64,000 bases of DNA from Diplolepis rosae (GCA_030998225.1 JAPYXD010000680.1:11222001-11286000); one strand, 5' to 3'; counted from the stretch's first letter, positions 34,073-46,823 are shown. The notes: generated from the sequence alone by a model not told the origin. Translations and numbers: made by a program.

Positions 34073-35373
34073 AATTAGCTTAAATTGTAACCTTTAAATA
34101 TTTATTAACTAAGACATGCAACCTAATAATTATTGTATTTTTTGTTTTTTTCCTTTTTTCCTTTGCTTATTAAATAGAAAAAGATAGAGTAAACATGCAG
34201 AAAAACTTATGAGTAAGTGAGTTTCTAGGTGTGAAGAACCAGGCCGTTCCAAAAACTGCTCCAACAAGTAATCCTCTCCCACAGGAACCGCGAAAAATGC
34301 GGCCGCGGAACGCACTCCCTCAAGGGCACATATATAAACACAATTATTTCAAACCAGAAAGAAACAACACACGGGAGAATATAACGTGGGTCCTTGGTAA
34401 AGCACGCACAGCAAACCACACATATGCACGAGCACCAGAAGTAAAGGACACTGAAGTTAAAACAATCAGAACATTGCAATTGGTACAGAAAAATTTATTT
34501 ATTTTCTCAAAAACCACAGAGATGACAGACGGATGTAAGTCCACCACTCTGCCACATGGCTAGAAGAAAACTGATTTGGGAATAACTCGTGTTTAGGAAG
34601 ACAAGTGCATTTTTCTATATCCACAAAAATGTGTTTAATTTTTACGACGCCGGGACCGTATTGAGTGCCTTTCCTTACAGAATTCTTCGAACACGTGGTA
34701 GGGGTTTGCTTTCCTTGGACGCTTGAGCACATAGAAATCTCAAGTGCCGGGGACATTAAAGTAAATTTTGACTGTGTATAACCCTTGGTGTTGGAACCTG
34801 ACCTATCATGGAGAATGCTCTCCATATATGTCAAACTCTGAACACTTGTCTTCCTAAACACGAGTTATTCCCAAATCAGTTTTCTTCTAGCCATGTGGCA
34901 GAGTGGTGGACTTACATCCGTCTGTCATCTCTGTGGTTTTTGAGAAAATAAATAAATTTTTCTGTACCAATTGCAATGTTCTGATTGTTTTAACTTCAGT
35001 GTCCTTTACTTCTGGTGCTCGTGCATATGTGTGGTTTGCTGTGCGTGCTTTACCAAGGACCCACGTTATATTCTCCCGTGTGTTGTTTCTTTCTGGTTTG
35101 AAATAATTGTGTTTATATATGTGCCCTTGAGGGAGTGCGTTCCGCGGCCGCATTTTTCGCGGTTCCTGTGGGAGAGGATTACTTGTTGGAGCAGTTTTTG
35201 GAACGGCCTGGTTCTTCACACCTAGAAACTCACTTACTCATAAGTTTTTCTGCATGTTTACTCTATTTTTAATTAATAAGCAAAAAGAAAAAACAAAAAA
35301 ACAAAAAATACCATATATTTCTTAATTGCATGTATTAGTTAATAAATATTTAAAGGTTACAATTAAGCTAATT

Positions 35374-35414
35374 GGCACTGAAGAGGGCCCCCATCTGTGG
35401 CCGAAACGTTTGCC
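35374..35414 (+). ncRNA. Hammerhead-like motif, right arm of palindrome
   Basis: GGCA (35374-35377), CTGAAGA (35378-35384), a G, helix GGCC/GGCC (35386-35389 with 35399-35402), GAAAC (35403-35407), GTT (35408-35410), TGCC (35411-35414). Helices and core keep the layout of 31501-31542 with different bases. Confidence 0.42.
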
Positions 35415-35490
35415 TTCCTAATGTTTATGTCCTCGATGACATAAATAATTAGAAACTAAGCTAACCCCAAGCCAAAATAAATATTACAGA

Positions 35491-36445
35491 ATTTACGTTT
35501 TTAGTTTTGAGTTCGGTGTTTGCGGACACAATAACTCTCGATAGAATTATCGGATTTGATTGAAAACCTTTTGACGGTCCAAAAAGAAAGGATGAGTTCG
35601 TTAACCAGCCATTTTTGACCAATAAATATGGTTTCATCCATAAAATACGGCAAAACTCTTACGTAATAAAATTCTTTATTTCAAAGAGATTTACAAAGTT
35701 CCTGGTGTCTATTTTTTAATAGGAGTTAATATTTTTGGTTTATTGATGAAAAATGTTATTAAACACAGAAAATTTTAGTTTCCGAAAAGACTATACGGGA
35801 TACGACAAGAAGAAACATTTTTCAGCATTTGTTCCAATCGCGTTTTCCTTATCATGTATACTTTGATATCGATTTATTTCCTATTGTTATTTGTTATAAA
35901 CTTTTGAAAATATTGGGAACATTTTTCATATATTATGAAAATATCCTTTAAAACAGAATCATTTTTCCTATACTGGAAAACGAAATGAACATTTTTCAAT
36001 TACATAGAAGAATAACTGCCGTAAATATTTAAATATTCCACGTTTTAACCATTTCAAATCACGCTTTTCAGTCTGTTTTCCAAGCTTTTAATTATCTTGA
36101 TTTATATATATATGAAATCAAATTTCTTGTGAAATAAAATAAAATTTGAATTTAAAATATTTTTCTATCGAGCTTTTCATGTGAAAATGTGAAAAATTTC
36201 ATCTTTTACAAAATATTGAGATTCATTTATGGTCGGATTCGATGAACAAATTTTTGTTTGTTTTTGGATGATATGATTTCAACAATAAAAAATCTTTAAT
36301 TTTTATCCGATTCAAACTTTTGATGACTCATTTTATTTAAGGCAAAATTCTCCACACTTTCACTAAAAAAAATTAAAGATAAAAAATGTAAGGGAATAGT
36401 CAGTGTCTAACTTATTTTTCGACTGTCCTTCGCATTTTTGCATTA
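35491..36445. other. AT-rich spacer, no gene seen
   Basis: No paired ends, RNA gene or coding signal recognised. Confidence 0.5.
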
Positions 36446-37286
36446 GGTACACGGAGAAACTTTTTATATCAGTTTTTACTATAGTATTTTTAAATTTAGG
36501 GAAAAACGTATTACGTTGAGAATTTTTGATAGTAAAAATACTAAACTTTATAATAATGATATGAAACTTTAGTATAAACTATAGTAAAATTTGCTATGAA
36601 CTATGCTGAAGTTTCATATCATTATTATAAAGTTTAGTATATTTTTACTAACAGAAATTCTCAAAGTGATACGTTTTTCCCTAAATTGAAAAATACTATA
36701 GTAAAAATTGATATAAAAAGTTTCTCCGTGCAGTTTTCGTGCCAAAAATCAGGTCTCTGGAAAAAAAAAAGTTTTTCTATGATTTCAATACTTGGAATAA
36801 TATTATCATTCATGTCTTATAAAAGAAAAAGGATAATTTTTTGTGAAAAATACGTGAAACTTACGAAAACTATTATTTTTAATAATGTTCTTTTTAATAT
36901 AATTTTCCTTACCATCGTATCTTACTAATTTCTTAAAAATTATTAAATTTTTATAAATCATGGCTTATTTTTTGGAGAAAATATTCTCTACAACTCTACT
37001 GTTTCCAATTTTGAAATTAAGTGAAAAACATCAATTATATTTATTTGAAGAAAAGATGTTACTTTTAAAAAAATTCTATCAACGATTTCAGCCACTGATA
37101 ACTTTATTTTTAAAGTTGGAAACAATAGACATCTGGAGAATATCTTCTTCGAAAAAATAAGCCATGATTTATAAAAATTTAATAATTTTCTTTTTCTTTT
37201 ATAAAACACAACTGATGATATCATTACAAGTCTTAAAATCATAGAAAAACTTTTTTTCCAGAGACCTGATTTCTGGCACACCTACC
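36446..37286. mobile_element. TTAA MITE (GGTAG family) with nested hairpin MITE
   Basis: The right end CTACC is followed by TTAA (37287-37290). The left end GGTA follows TTA at 36443-36445 and is cut after four bases by the element at 36450-36730. The inner arms CAGGTCTCTGGAAAAAA (near 36750) and TTTTTTCCAGAGACCTG (near 37255) pair, as do ATCATGGCTTATTTTT and AAAAATAAGCCATGAT (36958 and 37150). A relative with the same AGGTCTCTGG motif is at 55318. Confidence 0.75.
36450..36730. mobile_element. Hairpin MITE, CACGGAGAAACTTT ends, 281 bp
   Basis: A near-perfect hairpin from ACGGAGAAACTTTTTATATC to its complement ending CTCCGTG at 36730. TA precedes it and CA follows. Both arms carry ACTATAGTATTTTT. 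No coding capacity. Confidence 0.82.
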
Positions 37287-37293
37287 TTAAAAA

Positions 37294-37870
37294 GAGATTA
37301 CCTGTCAATTGGTCAGCCTGCGAGTTATCACTCACAATCAAAATAATTCAAATGTCAAATAATCTTACTTGGGTTATTATAATTACATGATTTCAAAATG
37401 CCGAATTATCTGAAATTATAAAAGTATTTAAAGGATGTTAATAAATAATAAATAAATGTAATATTTATAAAGCAATAAATTGTAAATATTTTCTATTCTA
37501 ATGCACATAATCTCAGAGCTTTCAAACTTGAAGGCAAAGAAAATTTCGATTCATGGCGAAAGTAGAGAAATCGGCACATAACCCGGGATTGGCATAGACT
37601 TTACAACCTTTTCACTGACCGTTCGTGGTCTGACCGCATGAAAACGCTTTTAGCTTGAATATTGTTTCGCGTTTAACCCTTTCCTTTACCTGTTCCTTGC
37701 AAATTTTCATCTTCGGTCATAAATAAGTCACTCGCAAAGGGTGACTTTAGGCTCCTGGAGCTTTTACATGTGCAGGTACTTTACAAATTACCGTAACAAG
37801 AAAGGAATTTTCGTTCCACGTTGTCGTTTCGAAAATCCCAATTTGCAAAGATTTCATTTTCATTCAATCA
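37294..37870. other. Spacer, no gene seen
   Basis: Mixed-composition DNA with no coding signal or repeat that I recognise. Confidence 0.5.
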
Positions 37871-37871
37871 A

Positions 37872-38243
37872 CCAGTGTTGGGAAGTAACTCTTTACAAGT
37901 TACACGTAACGAAGTAACGCAGTACCATAAAAAGTTGCGTATAAACTAAATTTTATAGGAACTTGTTTATAATAAAAATAACTTTAACATAAATTACTTT
38001 TGATTCCGTAGTAACTGGTGATGTAACTTTTTTCAAATTTATCTGTAACTTTAATTTTCGTCACATTGAAGTTACTTATCATTTTATTATCCCTATTAGT
38101 CCGCAACGAACATGTACGGAAACATGTCACGATATAATATAACTAGTTACTTTTCAATGCTTCAACTTTCAACTGCAACAAGTTACTTTATTATGAAGTA
38201 ATTATAACTAGTTCCTTTTCTAGGGATTCCCAAAGCACGTGTA
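37872..38243. mobile_element. hAT-like MITE with 8-bp target duplication
   Basis: It is flanked by TCAATCAA at 37864-37871 and 38244-38251, a perfect 8-bp duplication. The left end CCAGTGTTGGGAAGTAAC and the right end ATTCCCAAAGCACGTG are diverged inverted copies. The interior is rich in GTAACT/AGTTAC repeats. An 8-bp duplication and CAGTG-type ends fit the hAT superfamily. A segment at 38102-38140 reappears inverted at 33896-33935. Confidence 0.75.
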
Positions 38244-38310
38244 TCAATCAAAAATAAATCCATTTTGTTTAATGACTAGACTTTTTCAAAATTCGTATTG
38301 AGTATATATA

Positions 38311-38513
38311 CTCTCTAAATATGAATCAGTCAAATTCCACTGATTCCTTCAGTCAAAATTAACTGATTTAACAGTGAAAATATTTTTTCCACTGATTCAA
38401 TTAGTGATAATCAACTGATTTAACAGTAAAATATATTTTTTAACTGGTGAATCAGTGAAAAGGCAAATCACTGATTCAATCAGTAAAAATTTGACTGATT
38501 CAGATTTAGAGAG
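38311..38513. mobile_element. TA MITE with CTCTCTAAAT ends, 203 bp
   Basis: The ends CTCTCTAAATATGAATCAGT and ACTGATTCAGATTTAGAGAG have TA at 38309-38310 and 38514-38515. The whole element consists of CACTGATT/AATCAGTG repeats and can fold into a hairpin. Confidence 0.88.
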
Positions 38514-38969
38514 TAGTAGAATTAACTATACGCGTGAAACATTATTTAAATATTTGCGGTATAAAAATATAGTATAAATGATTAAAACCTATAAAAATTG
38601 TAAGTACTTTGGAGCATGATTATTCAGTTAATAAAAGGAATTGTAAGGAAATTCATTATAAATTATGCATTAGTTTAATTTAATTATTTTTTGGAATAAT
38701 TCTATTTTTATTCCCAAGACTTTCCGCTTTTGAAAATTTTCCGATTGTAGGATTCGATTTCAGATTGAATCTATTGGCAAGTCACTTGATGCAATTTATA
38801 AATATAACTATACAGATATATCTAGCACAGGATATGATATTTTGGAATGCAATAAATAATATATGGCTCGTTACCAAGAAGTTGTAAAATTTAAATTCCA
38901 GCAGTTTTACGCAATTTTATTATTTAGTACATTTTTAATTATAATACTAGGAAAAATGAGAATTATTAC

Positions 38970-40210
38970 GTGTTGCATGCGATTTTTTTGTCTTCTGGGG
39001 GTCAAAAAATGGATTTTCCTATTATAGGGTCATAAAATGCATTTTATTGTTACCTGCGGGGCAACAAAATCCATGTTTCGACCCCCCAGTAAGAAAAGAA
39101 TCGTGTGTAACACGGAAAAAACATTTATAAAAAACATTTAGAAAATAAACTATTGTGCAATTAGGGAAAATGAATGTTTTTTCCGTGTTGCACACGATTT
39201 TTTTCTACTGGGGGTCGAAAAATTAATTATTTTGCCCCACAGGTGGCAATAAACTGCACTTTATGGTCCGCTAGCAGAAAATAGTATATTGTGCAACTAG
39301 GAAAAAAAAACAACTACACGAGTAAAATTAACGATTTTCCCACGTCGCACACGATTTTTTTCTACTAGGGGGTCAAAAAACGGATTAGTTTGCCCCGCAC
39401 GGGGCAATAAAATTCAGTTTATATCCCAATAGTAGAAAAAAGTATTCTTTTACGATTGCGTGAACTAAAAAAATTATTTTATACAAAAAATTCCTGTATA
39501 TCATGTATTTTTTTTTTTAAGCTACTAAATGAAGTTTTGTAGAAATTGAGTAATAAAAAAAGTATAGCATCCACGCTCGGAGCGCGCTGTTTGCCTTACT
39601 CGGACTTGCTTTTTTCATTATTAGTATTATTATCAAATTTGAAAAAATCTATCTGCTTATAACCTTGTCCATTTTTTTCTGACAACAAAGAATTGAATCG
39701 ATTCCTAACAAACCTCATTTAACAGCTGAGAAAAAAGCGTAAATTTCACGAAGTGCAGTAATTTTTTGAATAAAATAATTCACGCGATCATAAAATAGTA
39801 TATTGTGCAACTAGGGAAAAAAATTGACTTTGCGAGTGTGATCGAAGTTTGATACACGAGCAAAGCGAAGGTAACAACCACACGAGTAAATAGTATATTG
39901 TGCAACTAGGGAAAAAAATTGACTTTGCGAGTGTGATCGAAGTTTGATACACGAGCAAAGCGAAGGTAACAACCACACGAGTAAAATAAATGTTTTTCCT
40001 GTGTTGCACACGATTTTTTTTCTACTAGCGAGTCAGAAAGTGGATTTGTTTGCCCCGCACGGGGCAATAAAGTCCACTTTATGGCCCGTTAGTAGAAAAA
40101 TTAATATTTTTCCCCTATCGCACATGATTATATTTCTACTAGTGGGTCAGAAAATGGATTCGTTTGCCCCGCACGGGGCAATAAAATCCACTTTACGACC
40201 CGCTAATAGA
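38970..40210. repeat. Cluster of GGGGCA-hairpin satellite units
   Basis: Five units of about 95-140 bp (near 38975, 39184, 39342, 40000 and 40118) share the layout CACACGATTTTTTTCTACT, GGGTCA, GGATT, TTTGCCCCGC, a short turn, GGGGCAATAAAATCC and GACCCGCTAGTAGAAA. Each unit is an imperfect palindrome. Between units lies TAGTATATTGTGCAACTAGG-type linker. A 95-bp linker segment is duplicated exactly in tandem (39796-39890 and 39891-39985). Related units recur at 51780-52120. No coding content. Confidence 0.8.
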
Positions 40211-42078
40211 AACATATACTTTTTCCGAACTTCGAAAGTTTAAAAATTCACTACTCAAAAAGTGTTAATATCATACTAAAATAAAAAAATACGTGTCGAA
40301 TATTTTCGACCAAATGACACAAAAAAATATTTCACGTAAACAAAATTCTTAAATGTAAATTTCGGGCGGAATGACCCAAATATATTTTTTAAATTGCAGA
40401 AATTCAGGGCTCTCAATCATATTTTTAGTCGAATTGAAATTAAAGTTATAATTACACGTATAATATTAGTTCAAGTCGATTAAACATTCAATTCTCCTAA
40501 AAGTCATTTGTAACAGTAAAAGCCTTGATTCTCGCACTTAATTGATTCTACATTAATGACTATGAAAAAAACGAGATTTCTTTACCAGTGTGGAATAAAT
40601 CGAAATTGAGAAATGACGTGGATGGAAGCGATTGTGTTACAGGTTGAGGATAGACAGTCTCAGTCAATATAAATGATAAACTGAGGTAGAGGTATTATTA
40701 TTATTATCGTGCATATTATGCAGAGTTAAAGGTGGCAATGGTCTTGCAATGGAAAAGGTATACGAGAATTGCAATACTCGATTCCCAGCAACTCCTAATT
40801 ACCTCCAGATAAATATCATTCTGTGTTCGCGAATGGCGTGCTCCTGCAGAGCTGTATGAGAGGTCGTCAGTCAAATATGTCAGTCAGGTTCGGATCTTAT
40901 CGCAACGCCTAGCATAATAATATTTTTGTTCCACTCACTTTCAAGCTTAATATACACAGAAATTGTCGACTAAGAATTAGTGTCACCCACATTACCTACC
41001 AGAACAAAAAATAATCGTTTCTATAACAGACGAGAACACTTTTATATATAATACCCGTAAGCGAATACAAATGATACTTTAATTACAGTCTGTGGAAAAC
41101 ATGCTAAGAAACCTGGGGAAAAATTACTATACTAAAGGCGCATATGTCTACTGCTTCGGGAATTGAGACTAATTATTTTCTAATATATTAATATTTTAGG
41201 GGAACGTTATGTATATATTTATTGACTTTTGTCTGATGCCGCATGCATAATTAAATAAAATACAAAGTAGGGGATTTTTAATTAGACGAGAACAGGTGAG
41301 TAAGATTTAATAATTCAAGTTTCACGAGTTTGGATATAGAGTGAAATCTACTCGGGAAACTAATTATCTGAAAATTTGATTATCACGAACTTGGAAGTTT
41401 TGCAGAAATCGAATTTTGAAAACTTTGAAATCTCTTTGAATTTGATAAAATACTTTGAAATTTGGTTTAAAAATAATAATATTAACGCTTATAATCAGTG
41501 ATGATTGTAATTATTATAGAATATGATATTATGGACGAATTGCTCAAAATTAAAAATTATTTTTATTTTTTTTCGAATAATTTTATAAATTACTATCTGA
41601 TTTGATCCTTGGGAATCAGCGTTTGTAGATAGGATCAGATTGTTAAGAATTTGAAAAATTTTAATTACACAAGAATGACAGATTTTCCTTAACTTTCACT
41701 CAACTAAGGCATCTAGATTTTAATTAAAGGGGAAGCAGATAAAGAGATTAAAGGTCACAAAACATTTTAATGTATTTTCTCACCTTCTTTTTGTGAGTTA
41801 TTTTTTTCCATTCAGTTGATGGAGAGAATCATTATTCTAATAGGTTTCTCGGATAAGCCAGTTTGTAAATTTTACAATTATATCCAATAAAAAATAAATT
41901 TGCATAAGCACTTTAAGATCACAAAAAACTATTTTGTACCTCTACTTCAAAATTCAGTCTTCTAATCGAAAATTTATGCAAAACATATTCTGTAAGAAGA
42001 ATAAAATATAAGTTCTTTATACATATTGAAGTTTAATATTAAAAAAATCACAATTTTCAGTAAATTCGTAGAGCTTAA
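40211..42078. other. AT-rich spacer, no gene seen
   Basis: A slightly less AT-rich stretch at 40610-40910 shows no open frame or motif that I recognise. Confidence 0.45.
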
Positions 42079-42659
42079 GGTAGTTCGTTCACGAAAATTA
42101 GACCTCAGGCAAAAATAAATAATTTTGCTTTCAAGAATAGCAATATTATTATTAAAGGGCTAATTTAAAAGAGAAAAGATTATTTTTCATTTAAAAAATT
42201 TGAAACACAAAAAAATAATTTTATTGGTAAATTTTAAGAAAAAGATTCTCTACAACATTACCGTCCCCTATTTTTCAAATTGAATTAATTATTGTCAAAT
42301 ACAGCAATTTGTTTATAAAAATTTTGTTTTGAAAAATTGTTTTTTTATAATTTCAGCCATTAAAGAACTCATTTTCAAAAATTGGAAACGGTCAAGTTGT
42401 AGAGAATCATTTTCCTAAAAAAATCAACCGTGATTTATTAGAATCGCATCATTTTTAAAAATTTGGCTCGAAGCGATAAGAAAATAAGTTTAGGCAAAAA
42501 TAAAATTTATTAATAACATTATTTTTTTGTGTTTCAAATTTTTTTCATGAAAAATAATCTTTACACTTTCAAATTAGCCCTTTAAAAAATAATTTTGCTA
42601 TTCTTGAAAGCAAAATTATCTATTTTTGCCTGAGGTCTAATTTTCGTGAAGAAACTACC
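42079..42659. mobile_element. TTAA MITE (GGTAG family), 581 bp
   Basis: The ends GGTAGTTCGTTCACGAAAAT and ATTTTCGTGAAGAAACTACC are flanked by TTAA at 42075-42078 and 42660-42663. The arms pair for about 130 bp (AGACCTCAGGCAAAAATA and its complement). No transposase. Confidence 0.88.
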
Positions 42660-42993
42660 TTAAATTTCAAGAAATTTATTTTCTCTACTAATTCACAAAT
42701 GAGAAAGTTTCAAATCATCAAAACAAATGAAATTCACGTAAGAATGAATTCCAGTCGATTTCACGAATTTTGAGATTTAAAAAAATAGTAATTAATTGTA
42801 GTAACTCACATTATCATAAATAATGACAAATTTTTTCATCAATTAAGATGCAAACAGATCAAATTCTAATTAATGAAGTTACTTCATAAAACGATGTCAT
42901 TAAATAACAAAATGTCATCCATTGCTAAAAATAACTACAGAATTTGAAGGTTCTAAGCGTTGTTGCTGGTATAAATATTTCTCCATACTTTCT

Positions 42994-43247
42994 TTAGGAT
43001 TCTCTCCTCTCATCCACTTCCGTCATATCTTCTTCCATTCTGTCCACCGCCCCTAGCATCCTGAAAATTGTGCAAGGTGCCTGGAAGAACACTCCAGAGT
43101 TCGTAACAAGAGATTCTATAAGTTCTTTCCCTCTTTCATGCAACGTCTTATATAGTTCATCTCTACAACGTGCCATTAATTCCGACAGGATTAATGTTAT
43201 ATGGTGTAGCTCACTTCCACTATTAATTTTATCGAGGGAACAATATC
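42994..43247 (-). CDS. Possible terminal exon of an unrecognised gene
   Basis: On the minus strand an open frame runs to a TAA at 42994-42996 for over 80 codons after a possible AG acceptor near 43249 (GCTACAG), far longer than chance favours in such AT-rich DNA. The protein is mixed helical with Cys residues (ELMARCRDELYKTLHERGKE, then FFQAPCTIFRML and an acidic tail). I recognise no family. No upstream exon was found. It could be a fortuitous open frame. Confidence 0.3.
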
Positions 43248-43495
43248 TTACACGATGTCTGTAGCAGGTATGCACAATGCTTACGCTACAACGTCTTTTA
43301 ATTATCATTTTCAAGCGTTCTATAAAATTGAACGTTCTGCAGTTAATTACATTTTTATCTCAAGTCCTTCTAATTCTATAATTTTAATAATTTTAATTTG
43401 GGACTTTTTCATAATATCGCGAAAGATAATGAAGTTTTGCGTCAAAAGTTATCATAGAAGGTGTCAATTTTTGATTTGTATATAAACATTATTGG

Positions 43496-43925
43496 TAATT
43501 CAAATTTCAAAAATTCGAAACTGTTCAAACTCTCAAAATACAAAAAAACTACCAAATTTGGACTAAAAAAGTTTCTTAAAATAAGGTTTTTGAGTATATC
43601 TCGAATTTTAATTGACCGATTTTCCTAAACAAGCATTTGAATTGAAGGCAACTGAATCTTCTACAATTTTCTACTGTAAATATTTCAGATCGGTGCAGTA
43701 ATTCAGATGCTAGCGATTCTAATGAATTGGAAAAGTTGAATTTTTTGGCAAAAATCGAGGTCGAAAATTCACATATCGTCCTGAGAAGAATAGAAATCGC
43801 AAATATTAGCCAACTTTTGAAAAATTTAGAATAGAAAGTTGAAGAGGACTCAGTTGGCTTTAATTTATATGCTTGTTTAGGCAAATCAGTCAATTAAAAC
43901 TTGAGTTATACTCAAAAACGTCGGA
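43496..43925. repeat. Half hairpin repeat and adjacent foldback
   Basis: 43496-43585 matches one arm of the hairpin at 1449-1674. From 43583 an inverted repeat follows: TTTTTGAGTATATCTCGAAT near 43590 and CCTAAACAAGCAT near 43625 pair with GCTTGTTTAGGC and TTGAGTTATACTCAAAAA near 43870-43916. The 105-codon open frame across it is a by-product. Confidence 0.65.
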
Positions 43926-43929
43926 ACAA

Positions 43930-46240
43930 ACTCTGAAAAGAACAACTCCTCAAACTTTGAGAATGTATTCTAATATGTTTGGGAATATTTTATGAACCTT
44001 AACTTGGAATATTCGCTCAGTATTTTCATTGACTGTCCCGGTTCAGAGACAATTTTTATATTTCACAAATATTCCAAGAACATTCTCCAGAGTATTCGAC
44101 GTTTTCCGGAGAACATTCCTGGAATATTTTTTACCATAAGGAATAAAATTTAATGGGATAAAAATGATGAATAAAAATTATAGATATTTCACTGATATTC
44201 CACTGTGAAGTTCCAGGAAGATTCTCCATTACATTCCAGCCGGCAAGGTTTCCTCATATTTTGACAATGTATTCTAATATTTTCAAGAATATTTTATAAA
44301 CCTTACCTTGGAATATTCTTTTAGTATTTTCATTGACTTTTCCGGTTCAGGGACATTTTTTATATTTTGTAAATATTCCAAGAATATTCTCCAGAGTAGT
44401 CCACATTTTGCGGAGAACATTCCTGGGATATTGTGCACTATTGGGAATAAAATTGATAGATAAAAAATTATAGACATTTCTCTGAGATATTCTAAATTGA
44501 AGTTCCAGGAAGATTCTTCATTATATTCTAGTCGGCAAGGTTTCTTCAAATTTTGACAATATATTCTAATATGTTTAGGAATATTTTATAAACCTTTCCC
44601 TGGAATATTCTTTTAGTATTTCCATTGAATTTTCCGGTTCAGGCACATTTTTTATATTTCACAAATATTCCAAGAACATTCTCCAGAGTAGTCCACATTT
44701 TCCGGAGAACATTCCTGGAATATTTTAAAATATTGTAAATAAAATTTAATGAGATAAAATTGATGGATAAAATTTATAGATATTTCACTGATATTCCACT
44801 GTAAATTTCCAGGAAGATTCTTCATTATATTCTAGCCAGCAAGGTTTCCTCAAATTTTGAGAATGTACCCTAATATGCTTAAGAATATTTTATAAACCTT
44901 ACCTTGGAATATTCTTTCAGTATTTTCATTGACTTTTCCGGTTCAGGGACATTTTTTATATTTTGTAAATATTCCAAGACTATTCTCCAGAGTAGTCCAC
45001 GTTTTGCGGAGAACATTCCTGGGATATTGTGTACTATAGGGAATAAAATTGATGGATAAAATTTATAGATATTTCACTGATATTCCAATGTAAATTTCCA
45101 GGAAGATTCTTCATTATATTCTAGCCAGCAAGGTTTCCTCAAATTTTGAGAATGTACTCTAATATGCTTAAGAATATTTTATAAATATTTCCCTGGAATA
45201 TTATTTCAGTATTTCCATTGACTTTTCAGGTTCAGGGACATTTTTTATATCTCATAAATATTCCAACAATATTCTCCAGATTAGTCCACATTTTTCGGGG
45301 AACATTCCTGGAATATTGTGTATTATTGGGAATAAAATTTAATGGGATAAAATTGATAGATAAAAATTATAGATATTTCACTGATATTCCACTGTGAAGT
45401 TCCAGAAAGATTCTTCATCATATTCTAGCCGGCAAGGTTTCCTCAAATTTTGAGAATGTATTCTAATATGTTTAGGAATATTTTTTAAACCTTTCCCTGG
45501 AATATTCTTTCAGTATTTCCATTGACTTTTCAGGTTCAGGGACATTTTTTATATATCATAAATATTCCAGGAATATTCTCCAGAGTATTCGGCATTTTCG
45601 GGGTAACATTCCTGGAATATTGTGTATTATTAGGAATAAAATTGATGGATAAAATTTATAGATATTTCACTGATATTCCAATGTAAATTTCCAGGAAGAT
45701 TCTTCATTATATTCTAGCCAGCAAGGTTTCCTCAAATTTTGAGAATGTACTCTAATATGCTTAAGAATATTTTATAAATATTTCCCTGGAATATTATTTC
45801 AGTATTTCCATTGACTTTTCAGGTTCAGGGACATTTTTTATATCTCATAAATATTCCAACAATATTCTCCAGATTAGTCCACATTTTTCGGGGAACATTC
45901 CTGGAATATTGTGTATTATTGGGAATAAAATTTAATGGGATAAAATTGATAGATAAAAATTATAGATATTTCACTGATATTCCACTGTGAAGTTCCAGAA
46001 AGAATCTTCATCATATTCTCGCCGGCAAGGTTTCCTCAAATTTTGAGAATGTATTCTAATATGTTTAGGAATATTTTTTAAACCTTTCCCTGGAATATTC
46101 TTTCAGTATTTCCATTGACTTTTCAGGTTCAGGGACATTTTTTATATATCATAAATATTCCAGAAATATTCTCCAGAGTATTTGGCATTTTCGGGGTAAC
46201 ATTCCTGGAATATTGTGTATTATTAGGAATAAAATGTAAT
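43930..46240. repeat. Satellite array of about 300-bp units, GGAATATTC-rich
   Basis: About eight head-to-tail units start with variants of AAGGTTTCCTCAAATTTTGA (near 43945, 44245, 44536, 44838, 45130, 45432, 45723 and 46026). Each contains TTCAGGGACATTTTTTATAT, ATTCTCCAGAGTA, GGAACATTCCTGGAATATT and TTCACTGATATTCC. Units differ moderately except that the pair 45128-45720 recurs almost unchanged from 45721 on. Open frames in the array are by-products. Confidence 0.93.
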
Positions 46241-46759
46241 GGATAAAAAATGTTGTGGAAAATCGTTGTCAATTTCGTTTTTAAATTTTAAGCTGATAAT
46301 ACCATGAAAACGGCGGAAACTACGACAGCTGATGTGAACATAGCTTGAGGGACGATCAATAATATGTATGAAACCTCGTCGCCCAGGGTACCATCCTAAT
46401 ATCACGCTATCAAATAGAATACACGATCGAACTTATAGTTTACTTGTCACTTACACACTCTCTCTGTTTTTGACAAATCGTCAGAGGAGCCCGTGATGTG
46501 TCCTAAAATGAAGACCGTTCTAGAATATCGAATGTCTCTTTTTCAAATCATGGAAAATATTTTTCCCCTTACGGTATTATATTATATTTCATGTAAAAAT
46601 AAAAATAATTGACATTCATATCGTCAAGATGGAGATTAATACCTAATAAGGAAAATATTTTTGGTTTACTATAATAATTATCAATAAGTGTTATTTATTT
46701 ATTCTGTATAACATGTTTATTAGTTTGTTAAATCTGTTAAACAAATGTTAAAATATGAA
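46241..46759. other. Spacer, no gene seen
   Basis: 46241-46560 is less AT-rich than its surroundings but has no recognisable coding signal. Confidence 0.45.
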
Positions 46760-46823
46760 CTAATTTATTTTATGGAAGGTATAAGTGGCCTTTCCGGTGT
46801 TGTATAGATTTTATTGAAAAATC

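Larger units (their letters stand above)
33955..35490. repeat. 1.5-kb near-palindrome with hammerhead-like motifs at both ends
   Basis: The arms run 33955 to about 34605 and 34846 to about 35490 around a 240-bp centre. The inner parts (about 34180-34605 and its mirror) look identical, so both arms encode the same mirror-image open frame of 110 codons, which resembles no known protein. The outer parts have small differences. A hammerhead-like motif lies 70-80 bp inside each end, facing outward (34031-34072 minus, 35374-35414 plus). The inverted layout fits a non-autonomous Penelope-type element with inverted terminal units, but no reverse transcriptase is present. Confidence 0.85.

Noticed and set aside
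34231..35219. Two identical 110-codon open frames on opposite strands
   Set aside because: They are mirror images created by the palindrome; no domain, and the same frame is open on both arms only because the arms are identical.
38970..40210. CRISPR-like array
   Set aside because: Units are imperfect hairpins with irregular spacing in a eukaryotic, transposon-rich setting; there are no regular spacers.
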